NCBI GenBank assembly: GCA_946998935.1
Contig: CAMQBE010000034.1
Span: forward strand, 1-6,547
Source of the DNA: an uncultured Mycoplasma sp.
GTDB lineage: Bacteria > Bacillota_I > Bacilli_A > Mycoplasmatales > Metamycoplasmataceae
Length of the DNA: 6,547 nt
Reading direction: 5' to 3'
In this document: one piece after another, positions 1-6,547 of the stretch
How the letters are laid out: the number at the start of each line of letters is the position of its first letter
How positions within the stretch are numbered: position 1 is the stretch's first letter
Translations under genes and position numbers: made by a program
The notes under the pieces: model-generated
The model's input: the letters and a program-made list of their open reading frames with translations, nothing else
Told to the model about the DNA's origin: nothing
The model's database searches: none

Positions 1-84
1 AACGGCGTATTTAGTCATGAAGCTTTTGAAATATCTTTAAGCCATGAAAAAAATATGCTTGTAGCTGTAGCAATCAAAAAATAA
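1..84 (+). CDS. acpS: Holo-[acyl-carrier-protein] synthase, 3' end only
   Basis: Only the last 27 codons and a TAA stop are in the window. The reading frame gives a C-terminus containing ISLSHEKNMLVAVAIKK, which matches the end of AcpS, where a conserved 'SISHe...A.AvV' segment lies near the C-terminus. AcpS transfers 4'-phosphopantetheine from coenzyme A to a serine of acyl carrier protein in the cytosol. The next gene is plsC, another phospholipid-synthesis enzyme, which fits. The stop codon overlaps the SD sequence of plsC, so the two are probably co-transcribed and coupled. The identification rests on a short tail, so it is probable, not certain. Confidence 0.72.
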   Translation, partial: NGVFSHEAFEISLSHEKNMLVAVAIKK

Positions 85-89
85 GGAGG
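83..89 (+). promoter_or_regulatory. Ribosome binding site of plsC
   Basis: AAGGAGG is a near-perfect SD sequence. It overlaps the TAA stop of acpS and lies 4 bases before the ATG at 94. It fixes the plsC start at 94, although an in-frame TGA (read as Trp) soon after makes the gene appear to begin further downstream under the standard code. Confidence 0.8.
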
Positions 90-93
90 CTAG

Positions 94-849
94 ATGAGTT
101 TTAATGGAAAAATGGTTTTTGCTTGACCTATAGTTTTGTGAATGTTATGAAGAATTAACGCCAAAGCTAGAAAGTATCGAGCTAATCCAACTGAAATGGT
201 TTTGCAACAAAGAAACGATTGGTGCTTAAAAAGAGTTAACTTTGTTTTAAAACTTTATGGAGTAAAAGTCAAAGTTGAAGGTTATGAAAACTTACCTAAA
301 GGTGGAGCAATCTTGACTCCAAATCACAAGTCAAATTTGGATGCTTTCATTCTTTTAAAAGCTTTAGCGAAACCTAAAAATGAAGTTGATCCATCAGTTT
401 TAAACAAGGTTCCAACTTTTGTTGCAAAAATAGAATTGAAGAAAAAAAGAGTAGTGCGTAATGCTTTATCATTGTTAGATACTTTCTATGTTGACCGTGA
501 AGATTTTCGCCAAGCTTTTAAAACAATGGATGAATTTGGTCAATATGTTAAAGAAAATAAAACTTATGGTGTAGTTTTCCCTGAAGGTAAACGTGTTGAT
601 GAAGAACCTTTAGCAGAATTTAAAGCAGGTGCTTTTAAAACTGCTGCAAGTATTTATGTTCCAATAGTACCAGTTGCAATATCTGATACAAGAACTGCTG
701 ATGATAAAAAAAGGTCTAAAAAACTAGAAGTTATAGTTAAGTTCTTACCTCCTATTAAACCAAATGCTTTTCTATCAATGCAACCTCAAGCTATTGCTGA
801 GAAAGTAAAAAATCAAATTGAAGGAGCTCTAAATGCAAGCAAAGAATAG
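94..849 (+). CDS. plsC: 1-acyl-sn-glycerol-3-phosphate acyltransferase (PlsC/LPAAT family)
   Basis: This membrane-associated enzyme acylates lysophosphatidic acid to phosphatidic acid, the precursor of membrane phospholipids. The 251-residue product has a hydrophobic N-terminus (about residues 7-19) likely to anchor it in the membrane. The acyltransferase motifs follow in order: NHKSNLD at 77-83 (the catalytic NHx4D motif, with His78 and Asp83), FYVDRED at 131-137, FPEGKR at 162-167 (usually FPEGTR/S) and VPIVPVAI at 189-196. Three in-frame TGA codons (positions 124, 139, 148) must be read as Trp to use the ATG at 94, which has a strong SD; all three fall in or beside the membrane segment. 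The next possible ATG in the conserved region (196) would remove that segment. Trp43 is TGG, the only TGG Trp codon in the window's intact genes. The gene overlaps scpA by 17 bases. Confidence 0.93.
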
Positions 850-1597
850 TTTATATGCCACAGACGATCACAAGTATGACATTAAACTTGAAAACTTTGA
901 TGGTCCATTGGATTTATTACTTGCCCTTGTGCAAGAAAAAAACGTTGACATCATGGATGTCGATGTTGCTGAATTAGCTACAGCTTATTTGAAAATAATT
1001 CAAAACTTACAAGAACATGAAATCGATATTGCGGGTGATTATTTAGTTATGGCAGCTACATTGTTAGCATTAAAAACTAAGATGTTATTATTTACTCCTG
1101 AAGAAAAACCTGAAATTGAAGAAGACAAGCGTGAAATTCTACGTCGTCTATATGAATATCAACAATTTAAAGAAGTTTCAAAACAACTTCGTGAACAAGA
1201 AGCTTTAAGAAAAGAAATCTTTATTAAAGAAGCTTCAAATCTAGATGAATTTATTTTAGATGATGATTCAAGCGCATTAGATGGTGGCTCAAGCCCATTG
1301 CAATTAATTACTGTGTTAAGAAAAATGTTTGAAAGAACTTATGCCTTAGCATTAAGAAGAACCAAGCTTGAAACATTTAACTTAACACCTAAAGATCAAA
1401 TACCTTTTATTCTTAATTTATTTGATTCTTGCGATAGAGTAACATTTGAAATGATATTTACTCAACCATCAATCAATCACTTTGTGATTACCTTCCTAGC
1501 AGTATTAGACTTAGTTAGAAGACAAATTATTAAAATGCACCAAGACGAACAATTTGGGACTATAACATTTGAAAGAGGACCAGAATATGAAAGATAA
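833..1597 (+). CDS. scpA: Segregation and condensation protein A (kleisin subunit of SMC-ScpAB)
   Basis: ScpA is the kleisin that bridges the two heads of the SMC dimer and, with ScpB, forms the bacterial condensin that compacts and segregates the chromosome. The 254-residue product has the family's N-terminal signature FDGPLDLLLALVQEKNVDI (about 22-40), a second helix with GDYLVMAATLLALKTKMLL (68-86), an acidic, low-complexity linker (about 89-150) and a C-terminal region (about 200-250) positioned like the winged-helix domain that contacts the SMC head. Its length is typical of the family (about 240-260). The ATG at 833 has AAGGAG at 821-826, inside plsC, and the 17-base overlap suggests coupling to plsC. 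There are no Trp codons, so it reads uninterrupted. It overlaps scpB by 11 bases. Confidence 0.95.
   Translation: MQAKNSLYATDDHKYDIKLENFDGPLDLLLALVQEKNVDIMDVDVAELATAYLKIIQNLQEHEIDIAGDYLVMAATLLALKTKMLLFTPEEKPEIEEDKREILRRLYEYQQFKEVSKQLREQEALRKEIFIKEASNLDEFILDDDSSALDGGSSPLQLITVLRKMFERTYALALRRTKLETFNLTPKDQIPFILNLFDSCDRVTFEMIFTQPSINHFVITFLAVLDLVRRQIIKMHQDEQFGTITFERGPEYER
1572..1579 (+). promoter_or_regulatory. Ribosome binding site that decides the scpB start
   Basis: AAAGAGGA lies 7 bases before the ATG at 1587. The alternative in-frame TTG at 1569 would place this SD sequence inside the coding region and has no good SD of its own, so 1587 is the better start. Confidence 0.65.
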
Positions 1598-2168
1598 GAT
1601 TTTAGAAGCATTACTATATGTCCAAGGAGATGAAGGTTTAACTTTACCTCAAGTTAAAGACATTTTTGGATTAAACACCATACCTGAAGCTAGAAAAGTT
1701 ATGAACGACTTTATTAAAAGCTACAATGATAAAGATGGCGGCTTAAAAGTAGTTAACTTCAATGAAGTTTATAAATTAGCTACTCGTGAAACAGTTAAAG
1801 ACTACATTACAAAAATGGTTACTGTTGTTAAAAAACACCGTTTATCAAATGCTGCTATTGAAGTGGCAGGTATTACAGCTTACAAACAACCAGTTACTCG
1901 TTCAGCTATCAACAACATTCGTGGTGTTGCTAGTGACCAAGTTTTAAACACTTTATTAACCAAAGGTGTTATTGAAGAAGTTGGTATTTCACCTACACCA
2001 GGAAACCCAATTCTTTATGGCATTACTAACAAATTCTATGACTATTTCAAGATTAAATCATTAGCTGAATTACCTAAATTAACTGAATTTAACTTCGTTG
2101 ATGGAGTTGAAAACGAAGCTGAAGATTTCAACTTATTTGATAGCCAAAGACCAGAAAACTACAAATAA
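1587..2168 (+). CDS. scpB: Segregation and condensation protein B (winged-helix partner of ScpA)
   Basis: ScpB is a dimeric tandem winged-helix protein that binds the ScpA linker and regulates the SMC ATPase cycle. From the ATG at 1587 the product has 193 residues, a normal length. The first winged helix spans about 1-80, beginning KILEALLYVQGDEGLT. The second holds the most conserved block: LSNAAIEVAGITAYKQPVTR (86-105), then INNIRGVASDQVLNTLLTKG (108-127) and LYGITNKFYDYFKIKSLAELP (143-163), matching the family pattern 'LS.aalE..aIiAYkQPvTR..I..IRGV' and 'LYgtT..Fl..F.l.sL.eLP'. The acidic tail after about 165 is variable. It starts inside the end of scpA, the usual arrangement for the pair. 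A hairpin with a T-rich tail follows the stop directly, so this is probably the last gene of its transcript. Confidence 0.95.
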   Translation: MKDKILEALLYVQGDEGLTLPQVKDIFGLNTIPEARKVMNDFIKSYNDKDGGLKVVNFNEVYKLATRETVKDYITKMVTVVKKHRLSNAAIEVAGITAYKQPVTRSAINNIRGVASDQVLNTLLTKGVIEEVGISPTPGNPILYGITNKFYDYFKIKSLAELPKLTEFNFVDGVENEAEDFNLFDSQRPENYK

Positions 2169-2172
2169 TAAT

Positions 2173-2209
2173 ACTAATGGTGCATATATGCACCTTTAGT
2201 TTATTTTTA
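2173..2209 (+). terminator. Probable intrinsic terminator after scpB
   Basis: The 16-base perfect palindrome GGTGCATATATGCACC (2179-2194) is flanked by five further complementary bases on each side (ACTAA at 2173-2177 with TTAGT at 2196-2200), separated by one T-T mismatch. It can fold as a stem with a short TATA loop. A T-rich run, TTATTTTT (2201-2208), follows. It sits 4 bases after the scpB stop. The palindrome could instead be an operator site, but its position and T-tract favour termination. Confidence 0.7.
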
Positions 2210-2221
2210 ATAAAAGATATT

Positions 2222-3079
2222 ATGAACTTAACCAAATTAATTGCCACTAAAGAAGATGAAAATCGCAAAATAAACAAGTTTATTAGTTCTTATTTTAAAG
2301 ATTTACCGCAAAGCAAAATCTATAAAATTTTTAGAAATAAAGATATTAAAGTTAATGGTAAAAGAACTAATGACACTAACTTAGTTTTACATGAAAATGA
2401 CGTTGTTGAAATCTATGGTTTAAAGGAAGAAAAACCTGAGTTATTTAGCTATGATAATAAACTTAAATTAAGCTCAAAAATTATCTACGAAGATGACAAC
2501 ATTTTAATAGTTGATAAACGTGCAAATGTTGCAGTTCATGGTGATAGCAAAAGCTTAGATAATCAAGTTTTAGCTTATTTAAAATATAACCAAAATTCAA
2601 GTTTTAAACCAAGCCACGTAGGTCGTTTAGATAAAGCTACAAGTGGGTTGATGATCTATGCAAAAAACTATGCTTCATTAGTCGAATTAAACTATAAGAC
2701 AGGCGATTTTGATAAAATATATCAATTTGAATCTGAATATAATGGGACTGAAAAAACTATCAGCTTAAAGATTCGCCATGATGAAAAATTACAAAAGATG
2801 ATTGTTGATGAAAATCATCCAAAATCTACTGAAGCGATAACAAGAATCTTTAAAGATGGCAAGCAATGATATGCTCAAATTTATACTGGTAAAAAACATC
2901 AGATCAGAATCACAATGGAATACTTAAAATGCCCTATTTATGGTGATATAAAATATGGTGGTAGAAGCCGCCAAAGATTACATCTACATTGTTGCTCAAT
3001 AACATTTAAAAACCTTGCAAATAACTTAGAATATTTAAACAATAAAACCTTTAGTAGCAACATTACTTGAGAGGAGTAA
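2222..3079 (+). CDS. RluA-family RNA pseudouridine synthase
   Basis: The enzyme isomerises specific uridines in rRNA or tRNA to pseudouridine. The 285-residue product begins with an S4-like RNA-binding region (about 16-70, including DIKVNGKRTN at 41-50). The catalytic domain has GRLDKATSGLMIYAKN (134-149), with Asp137 the expected catalytic nucleophile, and the C-terminal RluA hallmarks KKHQIRI (224-230), PIYGDIKYGG (238-247) and LHLH (253-256). TGA codons at 2867 and 3068 are read as Trp216 and Trp283; under the standard code the protein would lose the KHQIR and GDIKYGG motifs. The ATG at 2222 is chosen because the upstream in-frame ATG at 2177 lies inside the terminator hairpin and would add non-conserved residues. 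No clear SD precedes 2222. Which of RluA, RluC or RluD it corresponds to, and so its target uridine, cannot be settled from sequence alone. gatC follows after 3 bases. Confidence 0.88.
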
Positions 3080-3082
3080 GAT

Positions 3083-3385
3083 ATGCAAAAAATAACAAAA
3101 GAAGAATTGAAGATAATCGTTAAATCTTTAATGCTAGAACCAACTGATGAAGTTTTAGATAACATCATGAAAGAATGAAAAACTATCTATAAATCATTAG
3201 ATTTATTAAAAAAACTTGATACCACAAACGTTAAACCTTTAAGCCACATTGACGAAACACCTTTAGTAGATTTCTTACGTGAAGATGTTGAAGATACTTC
3301 ATTTGCAATCAATAAACAAGAAGCTTTAAAAAATGCTAAAGAACATAACAAAGATTACATCATTACTAAAAAGGTGGTGGAATAA
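3083..3385 (+). CDS. gatC: Asp-tRNA(Asn)/Glu-tRNA(Gln) amidotransferase subunit C
   Basis: GatC is the small subunit that wraps around GatA and stabilises its assembly with GatB in the GatCAB amidotransferase. The product is 100 residues, the usual size. The recognisable part is the C-terminal half: LDTTNVKPLSHIDETPLVDF (45-64) followed by LREDVEDTS (65-73), matching the family pattern 'l..vdt..v.P..h......lReD'. The N-terminal helix (about 5-45) includes Trp32, encoded by TGA at 3176; under the standard code this stop would hide the gene. The SD GAGGAG (3071-3076) is formed by the last two codons of the upstream synthase, with the ATG 6 bases on. The stop overlaps the gatA start by 1 base. 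GatC is poorly conserved, so the gatA/gatB neighbours support the call strongly. Confidence 0.92.
3371..3377 (+). promoter_or_regulatory. Ribosome binding site of gatA inside gatC
   Basis: AAGGTGG, a one-mismatch SD sequence, lies in the final codons of gatC, 7 bases before the gatA ATG at 3385. The TAATG stop/start overlap suggests that terminating ribosomes re-initiate on gatA, which would help keep GatC and GatA in equal amounts. Confidence 0.6.
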
Positions 3386-4710
3386 TGAAACTACAAGTTT
3401 ATGGCAATGTTAATGAAGCAATTAAAGAATTATCTAAAGACAAAAACAATGCAGTAGCTTATGTTTATAAAAATCAAGTTTGTCAAAATTCTAGTGGTTT
3501 ATTAGCTAATGCTACTTTTACAATTAAAGATATTTTTGCTACTAACGATTGCAAGACAACCGGTAGCACAAAATTATTAGCTAACTTTGAACCTCATTAT
3601 AATGCTACCTGTGTACAAAGATTAATTGACGCAGGTGCAATCAAAGTAGCTAAAGTTTATTGCGATGAATTAGCTTTAGGTGGAACTGGTACTTTTAGTG
3701 CCTTTGGTTTAATTAAAAATCCTTTAGATAATACTCGCTTAGCTGGTGGTTCATCTTCAGGTTCAGTTGCTACATTCACTAATAATATTTCTTTTGCCTT
3801 AGCTTCTGATACAGGGGACAGCGTTCGTTTACCAGCAAGCTATAATGGTGTAGTTGGTTTTAAACCTAGCTATGGAGCTATAAGCCGTTATGGTATGTTT
3901 GCTTATGCTTCAAGTTTAGATACAGTAAGTTATTTTGCTCATAATGTTAATGATATAGTGCTTGTTTCACAAGCTTTGTTTGCTAAAGACAACAAAGACT
4001 TTACATCAAAAGATGTTGCTATTAAAGAAGTTAAAAAACAAATGCCTAAAAGTATTTGCATTCTCGATGTAGATTATTTAACTAGCCCAGTTAAAAAAGC
4101 TTATCAAGGCTTAATAAATAAATTACAAGCTTATAAGAATATTAAAGTTAGTGTTATAAAACCTAATGAAGATTTATTTATGGCTATTAAACCTATCTAT
4201 GACATTATTTCTTACTCTGAAGCTTCTGCTAATTTAGCTAATTTAAATGGTATTGCTTTTGGTGAATGCAAAAATGGTGAAAAATGAGAAGAAATAATGA
4301 CTAACACACGTAGCCAAGGCTTCGGCGTCATGGTACAACGTAGATTAACTTTAGGAAGTTTCTTCTTGCATTCAGAAAATCAAAAAGAATTGTTTCTAAA
4401 AGCTCAAAAATGTCGTCGTTTAGTTAAAGACTATTATGAAAAACTTCATAATACTTATGACATTGTTATTTATCCAGCTTCAGCTGATGTAGCGCCTTAT
4501 ATTGACAATAAAAATAATAAGAATCATAAATATATGGATTACATTTTAACTGGAGCTAATTTAGCAGGTAATCCTTCTATTAGTATTCCTTGAATTAAAA
4601 AAGATAACTTACCAGTTAATTTAGCTATAGACGCTAAAAGATATGAAGATCAAAAGCTTTTATCTATAAGTTTATGAATGGAAGCATTTTTAGGAGGTGT
4701 ACATGAATAA
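3385..4710 (+). CDS. gatA: Asp-tRNA(Asn)/Glu-tRNA(Gln) amidotransferase subunit A
   Basis: GatA is the glutaminase subunit: it hydrolyses glutamine and supplies ammonia, channelled to GatB, for amidation of misacylated tRNA. The 441-residue product belongs to the amidase-signature family. The Ser-cisSer-Lys triad is present: Lys48 in TFTIKDIF, cis-Ser123 in AGGSSSGS (120-127) and the nucleophile Ser146 in SDTGDSVRLPA. It continues with GVVGFKPSYGAISRYGMFAY. Asp145 replaces the Gly most common just before the nucleophile. TGA codons at 4285, 4591 and 4675 are read as Trp301, Trp403 and Trp431; reading through joins the signature domain to the conserved C-terminal part, including TRSQGFGVMVQRRLTLGSF and GANLAGNPSISIPW. 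It is shorter than the usual 480-490 residues, mostly from compact N- and C-terminal ends. It overlaps gatC by 1 base and gatB by 8. Confidence 0.96.
4691..4698 (+). promoter_or_regulatory. Ribosome binding site that decides the gatB start
   Basis: TAGGAGGT is a strong SD sequence within the end of gatA, 4 bases before the ATG at 4703. An in-frame GTG at 4697 overlaps this SD and so is unlikely to be the start. Confidence 0.75.
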
Positions 4711-6124
4711 TTTAGAAACCATTATTGGTATTGAAATTCATCTTGAATTAAATACTAAGACTAAAATGTTCTCACCTGCAAGAATCGATTTTAATGCAGA
4801 ACCTAATACTACTATGAACCAAATTGATATGGGTTATCCAGGTACTTTACCATTAGTAAATAAGGAAGCTGTTATATCTGGCGTAAAAATGGCTAGAGCT
4901 TTAAATATGAAATTGGATGATGAATTACACTTTGATAGAAAGAATTATTTCTATACTGACTTACCTAAAGGTTATCAAATAACACAATTCTTTAGACCCA
5001 TAGGTTCTGAAGGTTATGTAACTATTAAAACTGCTAATGGACCTAAAAAAATAGCTATTGAAAGAATTCATCTTGAAGAAGATACAGCTAGACAACACCA
5101 TGGTGAAGAAGTAACAGAATTAGATTACAACCGTGCTGGTGTACCCTTGATTGAAATTGTAACTCATCCAGTGTTACGTTCAGCTGATGAAGCGGTTGCT
5201 TATATTGACATGATTCGTCGTATTGCTTTATCTTTAGGTATTTCAAATGCTAAAATGGAACAAGGTTCACTTCGTGCTGATGTTAACATCTCATTAAGAC
5301 CTTATGGTTATGAAGGTTATGGTACTAAAGTCGAAATCAAAAACCTAAATAGTTTTAGAGCAGTTAAAAACGCTATTGAGTATGAACAAAAATATCAAGA
5401 GTATCATATTTGATCAGGCAAACCTATTTTTCAAGAAACAAAACGTTATGATGAAGGAACACAAAGCACCATTACTATGCGTAGAAAAACAGGTGAAATT
5501 GACTATAAATATTTCCCTGAACCAAACATTCCATTTATTAAACTTTCTAAAAACTTTTTAGATAGCATTAAACTCAATGAATTACCTTGAGAAAGAGAAG
5601 TTAGATATACTAAAGAAAACATTCAAGAAATCTATATCAATAGCTTGAATAATGATTTAGATTTAGCTAAATATTTTGATTCAATCAACTATCATGATAG
5701 AGACAAATTATCTAAATTATTTTTTGCTGAAATAGTATCTTTAGCTAATACAAAAAATGTACATCCAAAAGATTTAGGCATTAAAAACGAACATCTTGAA
5801 CAAGCTTTAAAATTATTAGATGACGAAGTAATTTCGGGTAAAAGCTTTAAGAAGCTAATCCCCCTATTAGTCTGCTATACAGGCCAATTAGACAAATTAG
5901 TTGAAGAAAATAATTTAAAACAAATCTCAGATGAAACAACTATTTCAGCTTGAGCAAATGAAATAATTTCTAAAAACTCTGATCAAGTTAAAGAATATAA
6001 AGAAAGACCAGAACGGGTATTAAAATTCGTTCTAGGTAATATCATGAAACTATCTAATGGTCAAGTAAGTCCCACTAAAGCAAACGATATAGTTATCAAG
6101 ATTTTAGACAATAAATTTAAATAA
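4703..6124 (+). CDS. gatB: Asp-tRNA(Asn)/Glu-tRNA(Gln) amidotransferase subunit B
   Basis: GatB binds the misacylated tRNA, activates its side-chain carboxylate with ATP and transfers ammonia from GatA. The 473-residue product has normal length and every family block in order: IGIEIHLELNTKTKMFSPAR (8-27), FDRKNYFYTDLPKGYQI (77-93), IHLEEDTA (122-129), LDYNRAGVPLIEIVTHP (140-156), KMEQGSLRADVNISLRP and EIKNLNSFRAVKNAIEYE, then DYKYFPEPNIPF in the cradle domain. It ends in a YqeY-like tail domain with NIMKLSNGQVSPTKA, used by the family in tRNA binding. TGA codons at 5411, 5588 and 5951 are read as Trp237, Trp296 and Trp417; under the standard code the gene would look broken into pieces. With gatC and gatA directly upstream, the operon encodes the whole complex. 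No clear terminator follows the TAA. Confidence 0.97.
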
Positions 6125-6233
6125 GATTATAGAGCACATTTTGTTGTAAAAACATGTTGCAATCGTTAACTATGATGATGCAATTCAAATTTGTAGAAAT
6201 CTTTTTTGGAACAGGGTTTATCCTGATGCACAA
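6125..6233. other. Short stretch after gatB with no recognised gene
   Basis: I see no intact gene, RNA gene or convincing hairpin terminator here. One + frame stays open from 6150 to 6293 and encodes a protein-like peptide (NYDDAIQICRNLFWNR around 6168-6215) without a usable ATG or SD; it runs into the AbiEii-like remnant and may be that gene's decayed 5' part or a piece of another gene. An ATG at 6154 opens a 32-codon frame without an SD or a recognisable product. A minus-strand open frame covering 6166-6399 runs antisense to the AbiEii core and is judged a shadow. Confidence 0.5.
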
Positions 6234-6547
6234 CTTCCTGATTATGTGATAAAACATGATGTATCAAGTATGTGTGTTGATGGTCTTCAATATTAATATT
6301 CTTTCTACATTTGCAATATCTTTTTAGTGAGTTTAAATACAAAGATAGTATTGTTTTCAAAGGTGGGACGAGTTTATCAAAAGTATATAAACTAATCAAT
6401 AGATTTTCTGAAGATGCTGATTTAGCTTTAGACTGAAAACTTTTAGGTTATAGCGATAAAGAAATTTATAAAGATAGAAGTAATAACCAACAATAAACTG
6501 CTCGAAAATATGGAGACAATTTCGAAAGGAGTTGTCTTTTTATGTCA
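6234..6547 (+). pseudogene. Remnant of an AbiEii-type nucleotidyltransferase (toxin-like), frameshifted, runs off the window
   Basis: The readable core (about 6311-6493) encodes LQYLFSEFKYKDSIVFKGGT followed by SLSKVYKLINRFSEDADLAL and DWKLLGYSDKEIYKDRSNNQ. This matches the AbiEii/nucleotidyltransferase pattern 'FKGGTSLSK.y.lI.RFSEDiDL.l', where GGTS and the SED.DL acidic residues form the nucleotide-binding and metal-binding site. AbiEii proteins are the toxins of type IV AbiE toxin-antitoxin and phage-abortive systems. The Trp at 6434 is TGA, so the gene had adapted to the mycoplasma code. The gene looks broken. Upstream, LPDYVIKHD (6234-6260) resembles the 'lP..iiEKD' block but is in a different frame from YVCWW (6269-6283) and the core. 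Downstream, TAA at 6494 interrupts the core right after RSNNQQ, while another frame continues as NKLLENMETISKG, the expected direction of the family. No antitoxin gene is visible. Family call is firm for the core; the broken state is inferred. Confidence 0.68.
6514..6547 (+). other. Hairpin with T-run, or SD plus ATG of a following gene
   Basis: AGACAA (6514-6519) can pair with TTGTCT (6532-6537) around a 12-base loop, followed by T's to 6541, a terminator-like shape. The loop contains AAAGGAG (6525-6531), 10 bases before ATG at 6542, which would suit a new gene starting at the window's edge. The stretch may equally be still-coding sequence of the AbiEii remnant in its shifted frame. The three readings cannot be separated with only two codons left in the window. 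Confidence 0.3.

Noticed and set aside
2177..2221. Upstream ATG at 2177 as the start of the pseudouridine synthase
   Set aside because: It lies inside the hairpin after scpB, has no SD and adds a non-conserved hydrophobic stretch; the S4-like region starts properly from 2222.
2938..3168. Minus-strand open frame of 76 codons
   Set aside because: It lies antisense to the end of the pseudouridine synthase and the start of gatC, both of which have conserved sequence; it has no SD and no recognisable product.
4285..4296. Possible split of gatA into two genes at a TGA
   Set aside because: The TGA is a Trp codon in this code; conserved GatA sequence runs through it in one frame, as in gatB and the pseudouridine synthase.
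5376..5561. Plus-strand 61-codon frame inside gatB
   Set aside because: It is out of frame with gatB, whose conserved EIKNLNSFR and YFPEPN blocks continue through the region when TGA is read as Trp.
6125..6165. Terminator directly after gatB
   Set aside because: Only short weak pairings (such as AACATGTT at 6151-6158) are present, without a stable stem plus T-run.
6166..6399. Minus-strand open frame of 77 codons in the downstream region
   Set aside because: It is antisense to the conserved AbiEii FKGGTS core; its composition (Lys/His/Cys-rich) resembles no family I know.

Overview
This AT-rich window comes from a mollicute, most likely a Mycoplasma-type species that reads UGA as tryptophan (translation table 4). 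The evidence is direct. plsC, the pseudouridine synthase gene, gatC, gatA and gatB are all interrupted by in-frame TGA codons, and each keeps its family's conserved sequence across the interruption. In the intact genes 12 of 13 Trp codons are TGA; the only TGG is in plsC. A hominis-group (Mycoplasmopsis/Metamycoplasma-like) species is a reasonable guess, but the sequence alone does not settle it. All genes lie on the + strand.

Positions 1-2168 hold a tightly overlapping cluster: the 3' end of acpS (holo-ACP synthase), plsC (1-acylglycerol-3-phosphate acyltransferase), scpA and scpB (the kleisin and its winged-helix partner in the SMC condensin). Each start lies at or before the preceding stop or just after it, with a Shine-Dalgarno (SD) sequence inside the upstream gene, so translational coupling is likely. 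A palindromic hairpin with a T-rich tail follows scpB and looks like a terminator.

Positions 2222-6124 hold a second cluster: an RluA-family rRNA/tRNA pseudouridine synthase, then gatC, gatA and gatB. The three Gat subunits form the tRNA-dependent amidotransferase that converts Glu-tRNA(Gln), and where present Asp-tRNA(Asn), to the amidated form. Mycoplasmas generally lack GlnRS, so this enzyme is expected to be essential. The complex is complete here in the usual C-A-B order.

Positions 6125-6547 are different. About 110 bases hold no recognisable gene. Then comes a damaged fragment of an AbiEii-type nucleotidyltransferase (the toxin family of AbiE toxin-antitoxin systems), with a readable core and apparent frameshifts on both sides. 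No AbiEi antitoxin gene is visible. This decayed accessory gene is the least ordinary part of the window. I found no convincing undescribed system; the rest is conserved mollicute housekeeping.
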